Under the pieces are notes generated by a model. The model was not told the DNA's origin and did no database searches. It saw only the letters and a list, made by a program, of their open reading frames with translations. Below are positions 11,801-23,800 of a DNA stretch of 64,000 nucleotides, in pieces. The position numbers and the translations under genes are program-made. The stretch comes from Ceratotherium simum simum. Its lineage: Eukaryota > Chordata > Mammalia > Perissodactyla > Rhinocerotidae. The first letter of the stretch is position 1. Every line of letters begins with the position of its first letter. The DNA lies in contig NW_004454225.1 in the NCBI RefSeq assembly GCF_000283155.1, forward strand, positions 4,554,764-4,618,763, given 5' to 3'.

Positions 11801-14800
11801 CTGGCACTTCGTGGTAGACGTCTGGTTCTCCTTGCCTGGGCTGAGCCAGCAGCCAGTCTGCTCCTCAGAGCTGCTCTGGCCCTGCAGGTCCACATAAAAG
11901 TAGCTGACTCTGACCTCCTTGAATTGTGGGGCGTACGGGTAGGTGATTCTGCAGCTGAAGGAAACAGCCGTGTTGGCCAGAGAGACCACAATGGGGGGGC
12001 CAGTGTGGATCACCGACTGCCCTCCTGCAGGGGAAGGAAAAAGAGAGAGTGGGGCTCACTCTCTAGGCTGCTCCAATCCCACTGCTTCCCTGGGAGGACC
12101 GTGGTTCATGCTCACACTTCTCATACACTTGTGTGCAGGTGTTGCGCCAAGGGCTTTATACACGACCCTGCCTCTCCCAACACACCCAAGGCAAAGTGTG
12201 TTGAGAGCTCCGTTTTACACAGAGGAAGAGACTAAGGGTCAGGGAGGTCAAGCTGCTAGCTTTCAATCTTTCAGCAGGTATGAGATGGAGCTGCAGCCCT
12301 GCCCAGGGCTGGAAGACTCCAGACCCCACGATCCCGACCACTCTCCTTCCCAAAGGCCGAGAGGCTGCGTTGTATGAAAGCACGGGTCTGAGAAGACCCA
12401 AAGCTGGCGAAGGAGGAGAAGTAAAGAGGAAGGAGGCAAGAAACAAAATAAAGAAGCCCTTCCTGGCAGTAGACACACAGAGCGAGGCAGGTCTGCCCGT
12501 GGGTCTCCCCAGTCTGAAGGAGGAGGCATGCCAGGCAACAGGCAGACAAATCCTTCCCTGAATCTGAGTACGGAGACGAGTTTGTCCACTTTTTACAGAG
12601 TATAGCAAGCAACGCCCTGAGAGCAGTTTTCTGATAATGCGGAGGTGTTCCGCATGGAGCCATTTGACCGCGGCGTTTAATGACTGTTAAGAAGGCAGTT
12701 CTACGGGAGCCGCCTCCTCCCCCACCTGCCAGCCCCCTTCTCATCAGAGGCACCTGGGAAAACAGTTTGAAAGCCCCCAAAGCAGCAGCCTGCCTGGCTG
12801 GGCCTCCCACTCCCCTGCAGCCTCCTGAGACACTGGTCAGATTCCAGGCCCCAGTCAGCAGCCGCCCCCTCCCCGCCCCCAGACTTCAGTGGCACCAGCC
12901 GCCCAGCTTCCATACGCCCTGGTCCCCTAGCACCTTCCTTCTCCAGCAGCCGAACAGCAGACAGTTCTAAATTGAGGTCGGCAGCGAGCAGCCAAGAACA
13001 CGCTGGCCAGGTTGTTAATCGGGGGAAGAGCATGCGTTGGAGACGCTCACAGGGAGCGGTGAGATTTATTTTGTTGGGGAAAGTGAGGCTGGGCCTCCTG
13101 CCTGTGGTGCGGGGCTGGCAGGAGGCCAGGCTGGCTTCTCCGGCCTCTTCAGCTCAGCCCTGAGCTGGATCCCACGGGGAGGCGAGGCCAGGCTCTCCGG
13201 AAGACTCCAGGGACAGGGACAGAGATGACCCTCCACACCAGTTAATCCCTTGAAGCTCTGTCCACGCTGATATTTTGAGCTTCCTGCTGAGCAACTACAG
13301 AGACACCCCTTCTCCAAAGAACTAAAGGCACCAACAGTTCCTGGGAGTGACTGGCATGTCTGGAGGTCACAGTGGGTCGGCTCTGGTGTACGTCACACAC
13401 AGGACGATGCCCCCATGTGGAGAACGCACTGAGCAGGCCCCGGGGCTCCCCTCTGGGGGTGGAGCGGGAGGGGACTTCACACCATGCTTTATGTCTCTCG
13501 GCTCTTCTGTAGGGTGGCTGTCGTCGCTGTTGAACTATAACGATATTTTAGTTTTGTCATAAAGCAAGGAGCATTGACTCGGGGCTGAGGTTTGTCTGAG
13601 ATGTGGCAGGAGCAGGGTGGGGTGCAGGGGCAGGGGGAGGGGTGTTGTTGCATGATCCCCGGGGTCCCAGGTGGGCCAAGAAGGACAAGAGGCAGGAGGG
13701 GTGAGAGGAGCACTGCTTGTCCCGCCCAGCCAGCCCACGCTGCCATCCTCCCTTCACACATAGGCCACATCCCCGCTCTGCATTTGTCCCTGTGTCCCCC
13801 TGCCTGGACCTCCACCTCCCCAGCTGGCCAGCTCCTCCTTAGTCCCCACACTCGGGACCCATTGCTGACTCTTGTCCACATCCTCCCAGGTGGTTCTCGC
13901 AGGGACTCTGCGTGGCAGCAGGGGGAGTGGTGCCAGGCTAGGGTTTCCTCGTGAGGGTCGGAGGTTGGGACCCGACCAGAATCACCAGGAAAGCACCCTG
14001 CACCAGGGCCTGCCCAGAGGCCTCTCCACCTCCCGCTCCTCCTCTCCATGTATCTAAGAGGCCACCCAGGCCCGGGGAGGCTGGACGCGCGGTCAGCACA
14101 ACGAGGCCACATTCCTGTTCATCCTGGCAGGAAGACATTCATTCAATTGTCCTAAAAAATTCTCCCCATTTGAGGTATCCCTCTAGAAAATGATGGAACC
14201 TGCTAGTACAATTAAGCCCATCTTTACGCTTCTGGGGAAATGTATAAAAATAGATGAGTATTGTTCTATACTCTTCTGGGATTCGTTATCTTAAGGTCAG
14301 AGGGTTAGGATCACGAAAATGCATGGCCCTGGCTCAGGTCTGCCACAGAGAGGAGAACCTCAGACCTCGGATGAAACTGCTGTCTCCAAGAGTGAAGCAC
14401 TGGGGCTGTCTCTGTGGATCAGTAGGAACCGCCCATCTGGAGACAGCAGGCCGAACACGAGGAGGAGGCGGGAGGCTGTGGTTGCGGTGAAGGCGTTTGG
14501 TTCTGGTCTGATGACGTAGCTAATTGCCGCCACTGGCCCTTCATTTTATTGGGGTGTCAGAACCCCAGAGCCTGGACCACAGCAGCCCAGCTCCCACCCC
14601 TCTCCTGGACCTGTGCCTCCGAGATGCCCCTTCCGGGGTGCAGGCTGTTCCGGTTGGCTGCCAAGAATTCCTCGGTCAAGGCTCAGGGCTACAGACAAGT
14701 TCATAGTTAATTTCCGAGTTCATGAATTCTTTTCAGCGACCATTTGTTTGTGCCTCCGACAAACATTTAAGGGGCACCAGTAAGGCCACAGGCCCCGTCC

Positions 14801-17800
14801 AAGACCTGGAGGGGCTCCCTGCCCTGGGAAGGTCCCCAGTCTAACGGGGAAGCAGACAGAGCCTGGAGTGAGAGGGCTGATGGGGAGGGAACCACTGATT
14901 CTGTCTGAGGAGGGGCATGCTGGTGACCTGGGGGTCTGGGTGTCATCAGTGAACTGCCAGCAGGAACACACACGTACAGTGGGGCTGAAACCGCCCAAGG
15001 ACAGAGGAAACAAAATGTATAGAAAACACACTTGGGCTGGGTATGATGCAGGCCCTCGGTCAACCAAACACCACCACAACCCCATTTTGCAGACAAAAAA
15101 ATCAGAGGGTCTTAGAGGCCCCAAGCCACAGAGTTACTAAGTGGCGGAGGCAAGATTTGGACCCAGGTTTGTCTGACTGTGCCAAGGAAGAAAAGCCAGC
15201 AACCACACTGGGTACTAGAGTCAGAGACCCGGTCAAGTGTGACTGGTGCAGGGCTGGGAGTGTCCGTGGTGGCACCAAGCACAGGAGACATCAGATGCTA
15301 AAGAGAGGGGTTTGTCAGACCCTGGCAGACGTCACAGATTCTCACATTTGGAGGCCAACAAGTGGCCACATGGCAGAGAGAATGGGTGAAGAGGGGACCT
15401 CGAGAGAGAGGCAGGGGCACCCAGCCTGCCCTGCGGGTGCCTGCTTCTCACCCCAGACCCAGAGGGGCTTCAGTGTGGCCCTCACAGAGCTTGAGGTGTG
15501 TCCTCTGAGTGCCACAAGGATGGCACAGTGGCTACTGTCTGTTTTGCACCGGCTGCACCACACCTTGTCCCTTGTTTAGGCGAAGGGAGTATATCCCCCA
15601 AGGGAGGGGGGGCCAGGCAGAGTGAGCCAGCCTCGGGATCCTCCTAGATTCATGGGCTGCCGAGAGGGGCAGACGGCTCAGGGAGGTGGATTGGGGTGGA
15701 CCTTGGATTCCTGGGGCTGAGGCGGGACAGAGAGCCCCGGGAGACCTGTTGGCACACTCCAGCAGGGGCCGCTGAGTGGCCAGGAAAGTGCCCGAAGGGG
15801 TCCACTCCAGACTCTACAAGCATCCAGAGTATGGGGCCACCTGTCCACAGCAGCTGACCGCCGGGCTTCTCTGCCCCTTCCTGCTCCCCCACTCCCCTGC
15901 CTCGACCCAGCTGACAGGTGGGGAAGGGCCAAGATGCTGGGGAGAGAGAAGAGGGCCTCCCCCCGACTCTCACACGGGCCCCAGCTGGCCCCTTTGGCAT
16001 GACTCACGTTCAGAATTTTGGCTGTTACTCGGGGCCAGAGACTTGAAGAACTGGGTCTTGTTTGTGACTGTAAGTGACCAGAGGACCCAGAGTGGCCAGA
16101 GCAGCCTAGGCCGGCCCGCTTTCCCTCCAGGCACCGGGGGACTCTCCCCATGCTGAGAGGTCTAGAGGAGCAACACAAAGTTACTGCTGGATAATTCTCC
16201 GGGAGGCCTGCCCGCTCTCCACGCCGGCTGGACTGGGACGGGCACGGGGAGGAAAGACCTTCAAGGAGCCTCGCGTGTTTTCTGTGGGAGAACGGATTCG
16301 TTTGCCTGGCAACAGGGGAGAAGAGCCTGCAGTGGCTGCTTTTTCCAGTGCTGGTCAGAAAAGGAAAGGAGGGAGCTGGAGGGCAGGGAGAATGTGAAGG
16401 TTGGGTCCAGGGGGAGTTTTTCTGGATGGGAGAAGTGTGAGGCTGTGTGAATGTGGCTGGTGCACCCCTGGTGGGGGGAATCCATGGGGGGTGGCAGGGA
16501 ACCCGGGAGCAGGGAAACAGCTGCAGCATGGTGTCTGGGAGGGTCCCGCCCCCCCCCCCCAGGGCCGCCATCCCAGCCCAGCCCTACCCGGGAGCTTGGC
16601 TGCCTGTTGTGCATCTCTTGGTCCTCCCCTCTGCACCCCCCACACAACTGCAAGTACAGATGGTCCCACTGGGCAGCACAGGTTGCCACCACTAAGCCCT
16701 GCCGACCTCCACTTTGCAGCGAGTTTTCAGGGATATTTTCAGGAATGGCGCATCCTTGATCCTTCACTTCTCGGAAGTTTCAGGGACTGCTAGGACTCCT
16801 CAGCATGGCCATGATGGGGGCGGGGGTTGCCCGGGAAAAACCCAGTTTCTGGAGGCAGCAGGCCTGGGTTCAGATCCTGGCTCTGCCACTTAAAGGCTGT
16901 GCAACCTTAGGCAGGTGGCTTTACCTCTCTGAACCTCAGTATCTTCCCTGCAACACGGAGAGAGCAACAATACCAACCGTACAAGGTTGTCATGGAACTA
17001 AATGGGGCCAGGAACACAGCAGGCCTTCCACAGGGCTGGGCTGCCTTTCCCCAGAGATGAAAAGGAGGCAGGGAAGTCAGCCCAGTCCTGAGTCCTCACT
17101 GTGAGTCTGGAAAGGCAAATGCCAGCCTGAGTCTTCTGCCTGCATAAGTGACAGGCCCACAGCGCAGGGCACACACAGCACGGGGTAGCCTCAGGACATG
17201 ACAGGACTCCCAGGGGCCAGCCCTCTCTCGCTGCCTACCACCCTGGGCCCTGCGCTGGGCTGGACACCAGGGAGTGGGCAATGCCCTGGGGCACAGACCC
17301 TGGGCCTAGCCCTGGAGCTCCCCTGACTGGGTGAGCTCTGTGTGCATGCGCGCACACGGGGGTGGGGGAGGGGGCGGCTCTGAGCCGAGAGCCCTCCCCC
17401 CAGCAGCCTCCTCCTACTCTTCCCCCATCCTGCCTGTCTGTTGCCGGTGTTGGGAAAGACTTCGTCTACCACCCGCTGGCGCCTGATTCCTTCCTTTTCC
17501 GGTTCTTCTTTTGAATCTGTGGCCGCTTGAACTGTGGGTTTGAGAGCTGGTTGGAGGTGCCCCCACTCCCACCCCGGCCCAGGGACCCCATGCTGAGTCC
17601 CTAGGGGGAGGGATTCGCAATCAGGGAACTGGACTGGGTGTGTGGAGGGGCGCCCACCCCATCAGACCTCCCCACCCCAGCACAACTCCCCCTTCTGCCT
17701 CGACAGCTCCAGCCTCCTTGCCTCCCCAGCCAGGGCCTGCCTGGCGCTGCCCCGGGGGACCCACCAGCCAGCCTGCTCCTGCCCTCCCTGACCCTGCTGG

Positions 17801-20800
17801 GGCGCCCCCCAGAGGAGGAGACCCGAGAAGGAGTCTGAAATCAATTTACAGGGTCAAGACAAGCAGTTACAAAAAATAGAACATGGAGCATTGCATGCAG
17901 AGTAAGAGCAGGTTTGTGACCTTCTGGATTCAATTATATTCATACAACTGGGTTCAGACAGGGTCACGCTATAACGTGCATCCCTTAACTTTGGGCCACC
18001 ATTAAAAAACAATTGAAAGTCCATGCATCCAGTCCATGCTCCAGGCCGGTGCAGCCCGGCTCGGCTGCCCTCGGCCCTCAGCTCACCCCTCACCGGCGCC
18101 AGGCCTACCATGCCTCCAGCCTTGGTCCGCACTATTCCTGCTGCTAGGAATGCCCTCCTGTTCCCTTCCTCTCCCCGGGCTGTGGGGTCACCCTCTCGGT
18201 CTGCAGGACGACCTCCCCTCCTCCCTGAGCCACTCCTGGGGGCGTGGCTCTGCCCGCCCAGCGCAGACTCTCAGGCATCAGCCACACGATGATAAGAGCT
18301 GAGGTCCCTGGGCACGCTCCCCTTTTGCAGATGAGAAAACTGAGGGTCAGGGAAGGGAAGAGTTTGCCCCAGCAGCACAGTCATCAGATGGGATTTTAAG
18401 CTGGGTCCCCTTCGGTCCTAAACACTCTTAACCACTGCTCTACCCTACAGTTTTAAAGTCTCAAAGCAAGCAAAAGAAAAAACTTCTCCAATGAAAGAAT
18501 TGCACTCTTTTAAAGGGAGTCAAAAATTTAGAGGCCATTTCCTTAAATTTGCATCCCCTAATAGGCAGACAGACATCTGGGAGCATGTAGGGTCTGGGGA
18601 CAATGGTTCTCAGAACAGATCCTGTAGCACTAGAGGGTCACCCATCTCAAGTAGAGCTTGTGGCTCCCAGAGCAGAAGCCAGTGGTGGGCCAGCCAAGTG
18701 TCAAAAGAGGGCCAGCCAGGGTCCCTCCCTCACTGCAGGATGATATCCCCTCACCCCTAGAGTTGGACCTTGGCCCCAGCTCCCCCTCCGCCTGGAACTC
18801 AATCCCTCCTCTGGCTCCGGGCATCAGCATCATCAGCCAAGGGTGTGAGAGCCCAGACGTACTGATCAAAGGTATCCATCTCGACTGAGGTTGATTTTAA
18901 AGGAAAACACTTTGATGCCCGGCTACAGAAGAAAGCGGTTTCCATGGTCTTTATTACAGGTGTGGAGTTCTGCCCTCTAATTTAATTCTGGCATCTCTCA
19001 GAGCCGTGCCTTTTTTTCAAGGCCCACCTGCAGGGCTGCTGGGATGACATAGGTGCGGGGCTGCTGATTTTAGCACAGGGCTCCGGGCAGCTGCCTGAGC
19101 CTGAATCCCAGGATGCCGCAGAAAAATGGGTGAGTCCTTCAGGATACATGCATGGAACGGCGTGGGGCCCAGCAGCTGACTGGGGAGAAGCGTGGAGCAG
19201 GCGTTGGAAGGCCACCTTTGAACAGATGTGTATTACGGAGCTTTTAGTGCTGATGCCCTCAGAACGTGCCATCAGACTGGCTGTCACATCTTTCAACACC
19301 TCCGAATTACCAAGATGCAGATGGATGAGGCTTGCCTCTGGGGCCATTTCCACAGCCGGCCAGCGTCCCGTCCTCACGCCTCCAGACTCTGGACTCTGGG
19401 TGCACAGTGGCCACACGGGGATACAGACCAAGTGCAGAATGTCAAATGTTTGGTCCCAGAAATGTATAAGCTTCACAGGTGTTAATTGGTATTCTATAGC
19501 AGCCGCCTCCCTTTCGGGCCGTTTTCAAAGGTGAGTTGCTCCAACTTCTGAGCCCCTTTGAGGATGTGGCCTGGGGCAGCAGGGGACTCAGTTTCTCCCT
19601 TTACACCCCCCTACCCTCAAAGAAGGGCATCAGATGGGGTGGAGGGCGGCGATAGGGCTCAAGAGATGCTGGTGGGGGTTCTGCTCCTTGACTCTAAATG
19701 GGGGCTGGAGAAATGGAGCGAGGGGGACAGACCCTGCCAGGGCACCCCCTGGAGGGCGTGCCCACCCAAAGTCCCTGCAGGGAGGGCCAGGCCTGCCACT
19801 GGGGAGGGGGCTGACTGACGAGGCTGGAAAGTGATGAGATAAAGGGGAGTTCAGGGGAGGCAGAAACCAGAGGAGGGGACTCAACCTGGCTGGAGGGAGC
19901 AGGCGCTTCCTGGAGAAGCGACCCTCAGACTGGGCCCTGCTTGTTTTTTAAATCATAATTGTTCAGGTCCCCCCATTATAAAAGTGAAACATGCTCACTA
20001 TAGAAATTCTAGAAACCACAGCGAAGGATCAAGAAGAACGTTGAACTTGTCTGCAGTTTGGCCACCCTGACATCACAGCTGTGAACAACCTGGTCTTTCT
20101 TCCCCATCTCTCACTGAGCTGAACTTTGATGGAGGAGTAGGAGGCAGTGGAGGCGGAGGGCACAGAGAGGGGCTTAAGCACAAGAAAGCTCTTGGGTGAA
20201 GCTTCTAGAAGTCTTGAAACAGGGCACCAAGTTGGAGAACTCCAGAATCATGGTGGAGTTGAAAGAAAGGGTTTTTTTTTGGGGGGGGGTGTTGTCCTGG
20301 AAACCTGGGGGAGCCTCTGGGGGCTTCTAAATTGGGAAGTGACATGATCGTATTTCTTGTTAGAAAGATGACAAGACAAATACTATGGAGTTCCAAACAG
20401 CCTTCCTCAGCCGCCTAAACCCCTCACAATAGTGATTCAATCCAGGATTTGGGCCCCCTCCCCCTCCAGCCTCCTTTTAAATATAAATGCTCCTGGCTGT
20501 CAACACACTAACTCCTTCCTGTGGATGCCTTCACCAGATCACTTTTATCCTGACTTCTCTTAAATCTCTACCTCCCCAAAGATCCTGTACCCTCCAGGCA
20601 CAAAATCACTCAATTGCCCTCCGTCCTCCCCATCCTGGCCTTCCACATCCTGCAATCTGCCAGCCCTGTCCTTCCCTCCCAGTCACCTCCTCTCTCCCAC
20701 CACAAAGACCCTGGTGGCTCAGCTCTGGCTCCTGCTGGTTCTGGCCATGACCCTGACCCTGCAGACCCCTCCCTCCCCGCAGGGTTCCCCCAGCATGCAC

Positions 20801-23800
20801 CTTCTCCCATTCTCTGGCTTTTCTTACACAGCCCACTTCTTAAGTTTCTGTACTTGTTCCCTGGCTCCTTCCGCACCCTCACCTGCCCCAGGTGAGCTCA
20901 GTCAGGCTCCTCGTACCTCTGAGCTCCAGTAACTCAGAACAACAGGTGAATACTTGCCCTGCCGGGGGAGGGCAGGCCATCAGGTTTGTCAGGGGCTGGG
21001 AGAGGGGGCCAGAAAGGGCACCACAGAGAAAGAAGCAGTTCGACCTTGACCAACAGGTTGGAGTCACCAGGTGGGAAAGGGAGGGGACGTCTTCCAGGCC
21101 AAGGGTGCAGCGGGAGCAAAAGCTCATGGGCAGCAGTCAAAAAGTGGGGTGTGGGCCAGGGGGGCAGGAGCCTGGGAGGAAAGGGTAGGCGGGCCTGGGG
21201 GCAGCAGTCTTATCTAAATGCATTGCAGGCAGTAAGGCTGTCTATAGCGTGCTCCAAGGACACATTGGGGATCATCCTTACACACACAGGTCATCTCCTG
21301 GCCCCCAGCTCCCTAGGACAAGGTCTGAGACGGAGAGTTGCTGATTTAAAGGGTATGCACGTTCTAAATTTTGACATGTGTTGCCAAGTGGCCCTGAGAA
21401 ATGTGCCCCTGGACCCATGACCCGTGCTGCAGGTGCCTTCCCTGCCTGATGGGCGGCCGCCCCTGCTCTTGGGCTTGGCTGCACTCGCTCAGTGTCCCCT
21501 CCCCTGGTCCGTGGGCAGCAAGCAGAGATCTGGCCCAGAGCCTCAAAGGGGACCCAGCTCCGGCCCTCCCCTTCCTCCCCTACAGCCCACGCAACCCTGG
21601 GGTGGGAGGGGAGCAGACATCTGCCAGGCCCGCCACACCGCCTCTTCCAGGCACCCTGTCCCCGTGATTGAGGCCCCACGGTCCCTCCCTGAGGGGGTCC
21701 CAGTGCCAAGCCCTGGGGCCAGCGGTGGTCCTGGACAGGTCTTCCTTCCAAGAATCCTGCCTGGGGAGGTGCTGAGCGCCACGACAGGGACGTAGGTGCT
21801 CAGAGTGGACAGGGGACTTGGCCAAAGTCTCCCAGGACTCAAACCCAGGGCGGTCAGACTGTCCTTATCAGGGGGCCAGGAACTCTGCCTGCCAATTTCA
21901 CATCTACTCCCTCCCCCTCCACCTCTCCAGCCTCCCCCGAGTCACCCCCTTCCCTTCCTCTGGCTTCAGCCCCCATCCAAGTCTCTGACACATGCACTCC
22001 CACTACAGCGAGGCCCTGCCTGGATCTACAGTGAGAAGGGAAGCAGTGGAGGGTCAGATCCTGTTTCAGGTCCATGCTTCCCCAGCGCTCTCCTGTCCAC
22101 TCTCTCATTCATGAGACATCATGAGACAGGAGGGTCTTGTTACCCCCCCTGTGTCAGGAGGAGCCCAACACTCAGGGAGGGCAGGAGGCCCTCTCCAGCC
22201 CCACCTCACCCAGGACTACCCCGGGGGCCCCAGGCACCTCTCCTGGTGGCATCACATCTCCACCCCCTTGGGAACTCCCTCTGGGGTTGTCTGTGGCTGA
22301 GGAATTCATCCTGTTATGGTTAGTACTTTCTGGGCATCCGCTGGGTGCCAGGCCACGTGCAGGCCTGGCATGGGGACTCGAAGCCAAGTCAGTCCGCACA
22401 TTTCCTGCCCTCTCAAAGTGCACAGTCCACACAGGGAGGCGGACAGCACGGAGAGAAGGGGCCTTAGTGGGAACATGTCCCCTGGAGGCACCAAACACAT
22501 GTGCCTGGAGACCACACACGAGTGTTCAAAGGCCCAGACGAGAAGCTCCTGAAATGCTGATCATAACCAAATAAATCGCAGTATATTCATTCAACGGGAC
22601 CCTCAACAGCAGGGGTTTACAAACGTGTTCTGTAAAGGGCCAGATAGTAAATATTTTACGCTTTGCGGGCCATATGGTCTCCATCACAGCTAGGCAACTC
22701 TGCTGCTGTAGGGTGACAGCAATCATAGATGATCTACGAACGAATAACCCTGGCTCTGTTCCAATAAAACTTTATTTATGGACACGGAAATACGAATATT
22801 GTATAATTTTCATGTCATGAAATATTTTTCTGATGTTTTTCCCAGCCATTAAAAAATATAAACACCATTCATAACTTGTGGGCCATACAAAAGGGCGGTG
22901 GGCTGGATTTAGCCCAAGGGTGGTGGTTTGTAACCCCTGCTCTTCAGCAAAGAAAATAAACAAACTTCAGCCCAACCATCAACTGGATACATCCTTAAAA
23001 AAATATAACATTGAGTGAAAGAAGCAGGTCACAAAAGGATATACACAGTATCATTCTGATGATACAAAGTTCAAAAACAGGCAAGAGTAATCTGTATCAT
23101 TTAGGGACATATACTAAAGGATAAAACCATAAAGAAACGCCAGAAAGCGACTGCCCTAAAAGTCAGGATGGTGGTACCTCTGAGGGGAGAGATGGGTGTC
23201 TGGGGGGGGGCAGGGTCCAGGGCCTCTGGGGCACTGGAATGTTCTCTTTCTTGACCTGGGTGGTAGTCACACAGGACCTTGTTTTGTAATATTTATTGCA
23301 CTTTTCTGTGTATGTATTATATTTCACAATTTAAAAAGAGAAAGCAATGACAATAGGACCTATTGGAATGGCATCTGAACCCCTACCTGACAGGCATTTA
23401 TAATCCACCCGGAATTATCTCCCAGTGGGAATCATATCCCACCGCGCTGCTGAGAGCCGCTCCTCTCATCAAACGGAACCTCTCCCCCTTCCCTCCCCCT
23501 GGCACTGCCTTCTGGCCTCCCAGCCTTTATTCATGCTGTGCCTGCCACCCACCCACCTGCTCTGTCTCCTCCCATCCCGGCTGGGCTCTGCTCCGTTGCC
23601 CCCTCCAACACTCCCCCTGCCCCACCTCCAGCAGAGAGGTGCTTTTCCTCCGCCTGCCTCGGAAGCTCTTTATTGGGATTAGACAAAGATGAAAAGCAGA
23701 GGCCAATCCTGACAGAGGCCCGGAGCTGCGGGAAGGGAAGCAGGAGGCTCCTGAACATCTTTTGGACAACAAAGGGAGCGGTGACACCTGAGTCCAGAGC

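Noticed and set aside
15678..16571. Longest open frame (297 codons, minus) as a gene
   Set aside because: Low-complexity Ser/Pro/Gly/Arg translation of GC-rich intron DNA; no domain; its start lies close to a C12 run, and no splice or promoter context.
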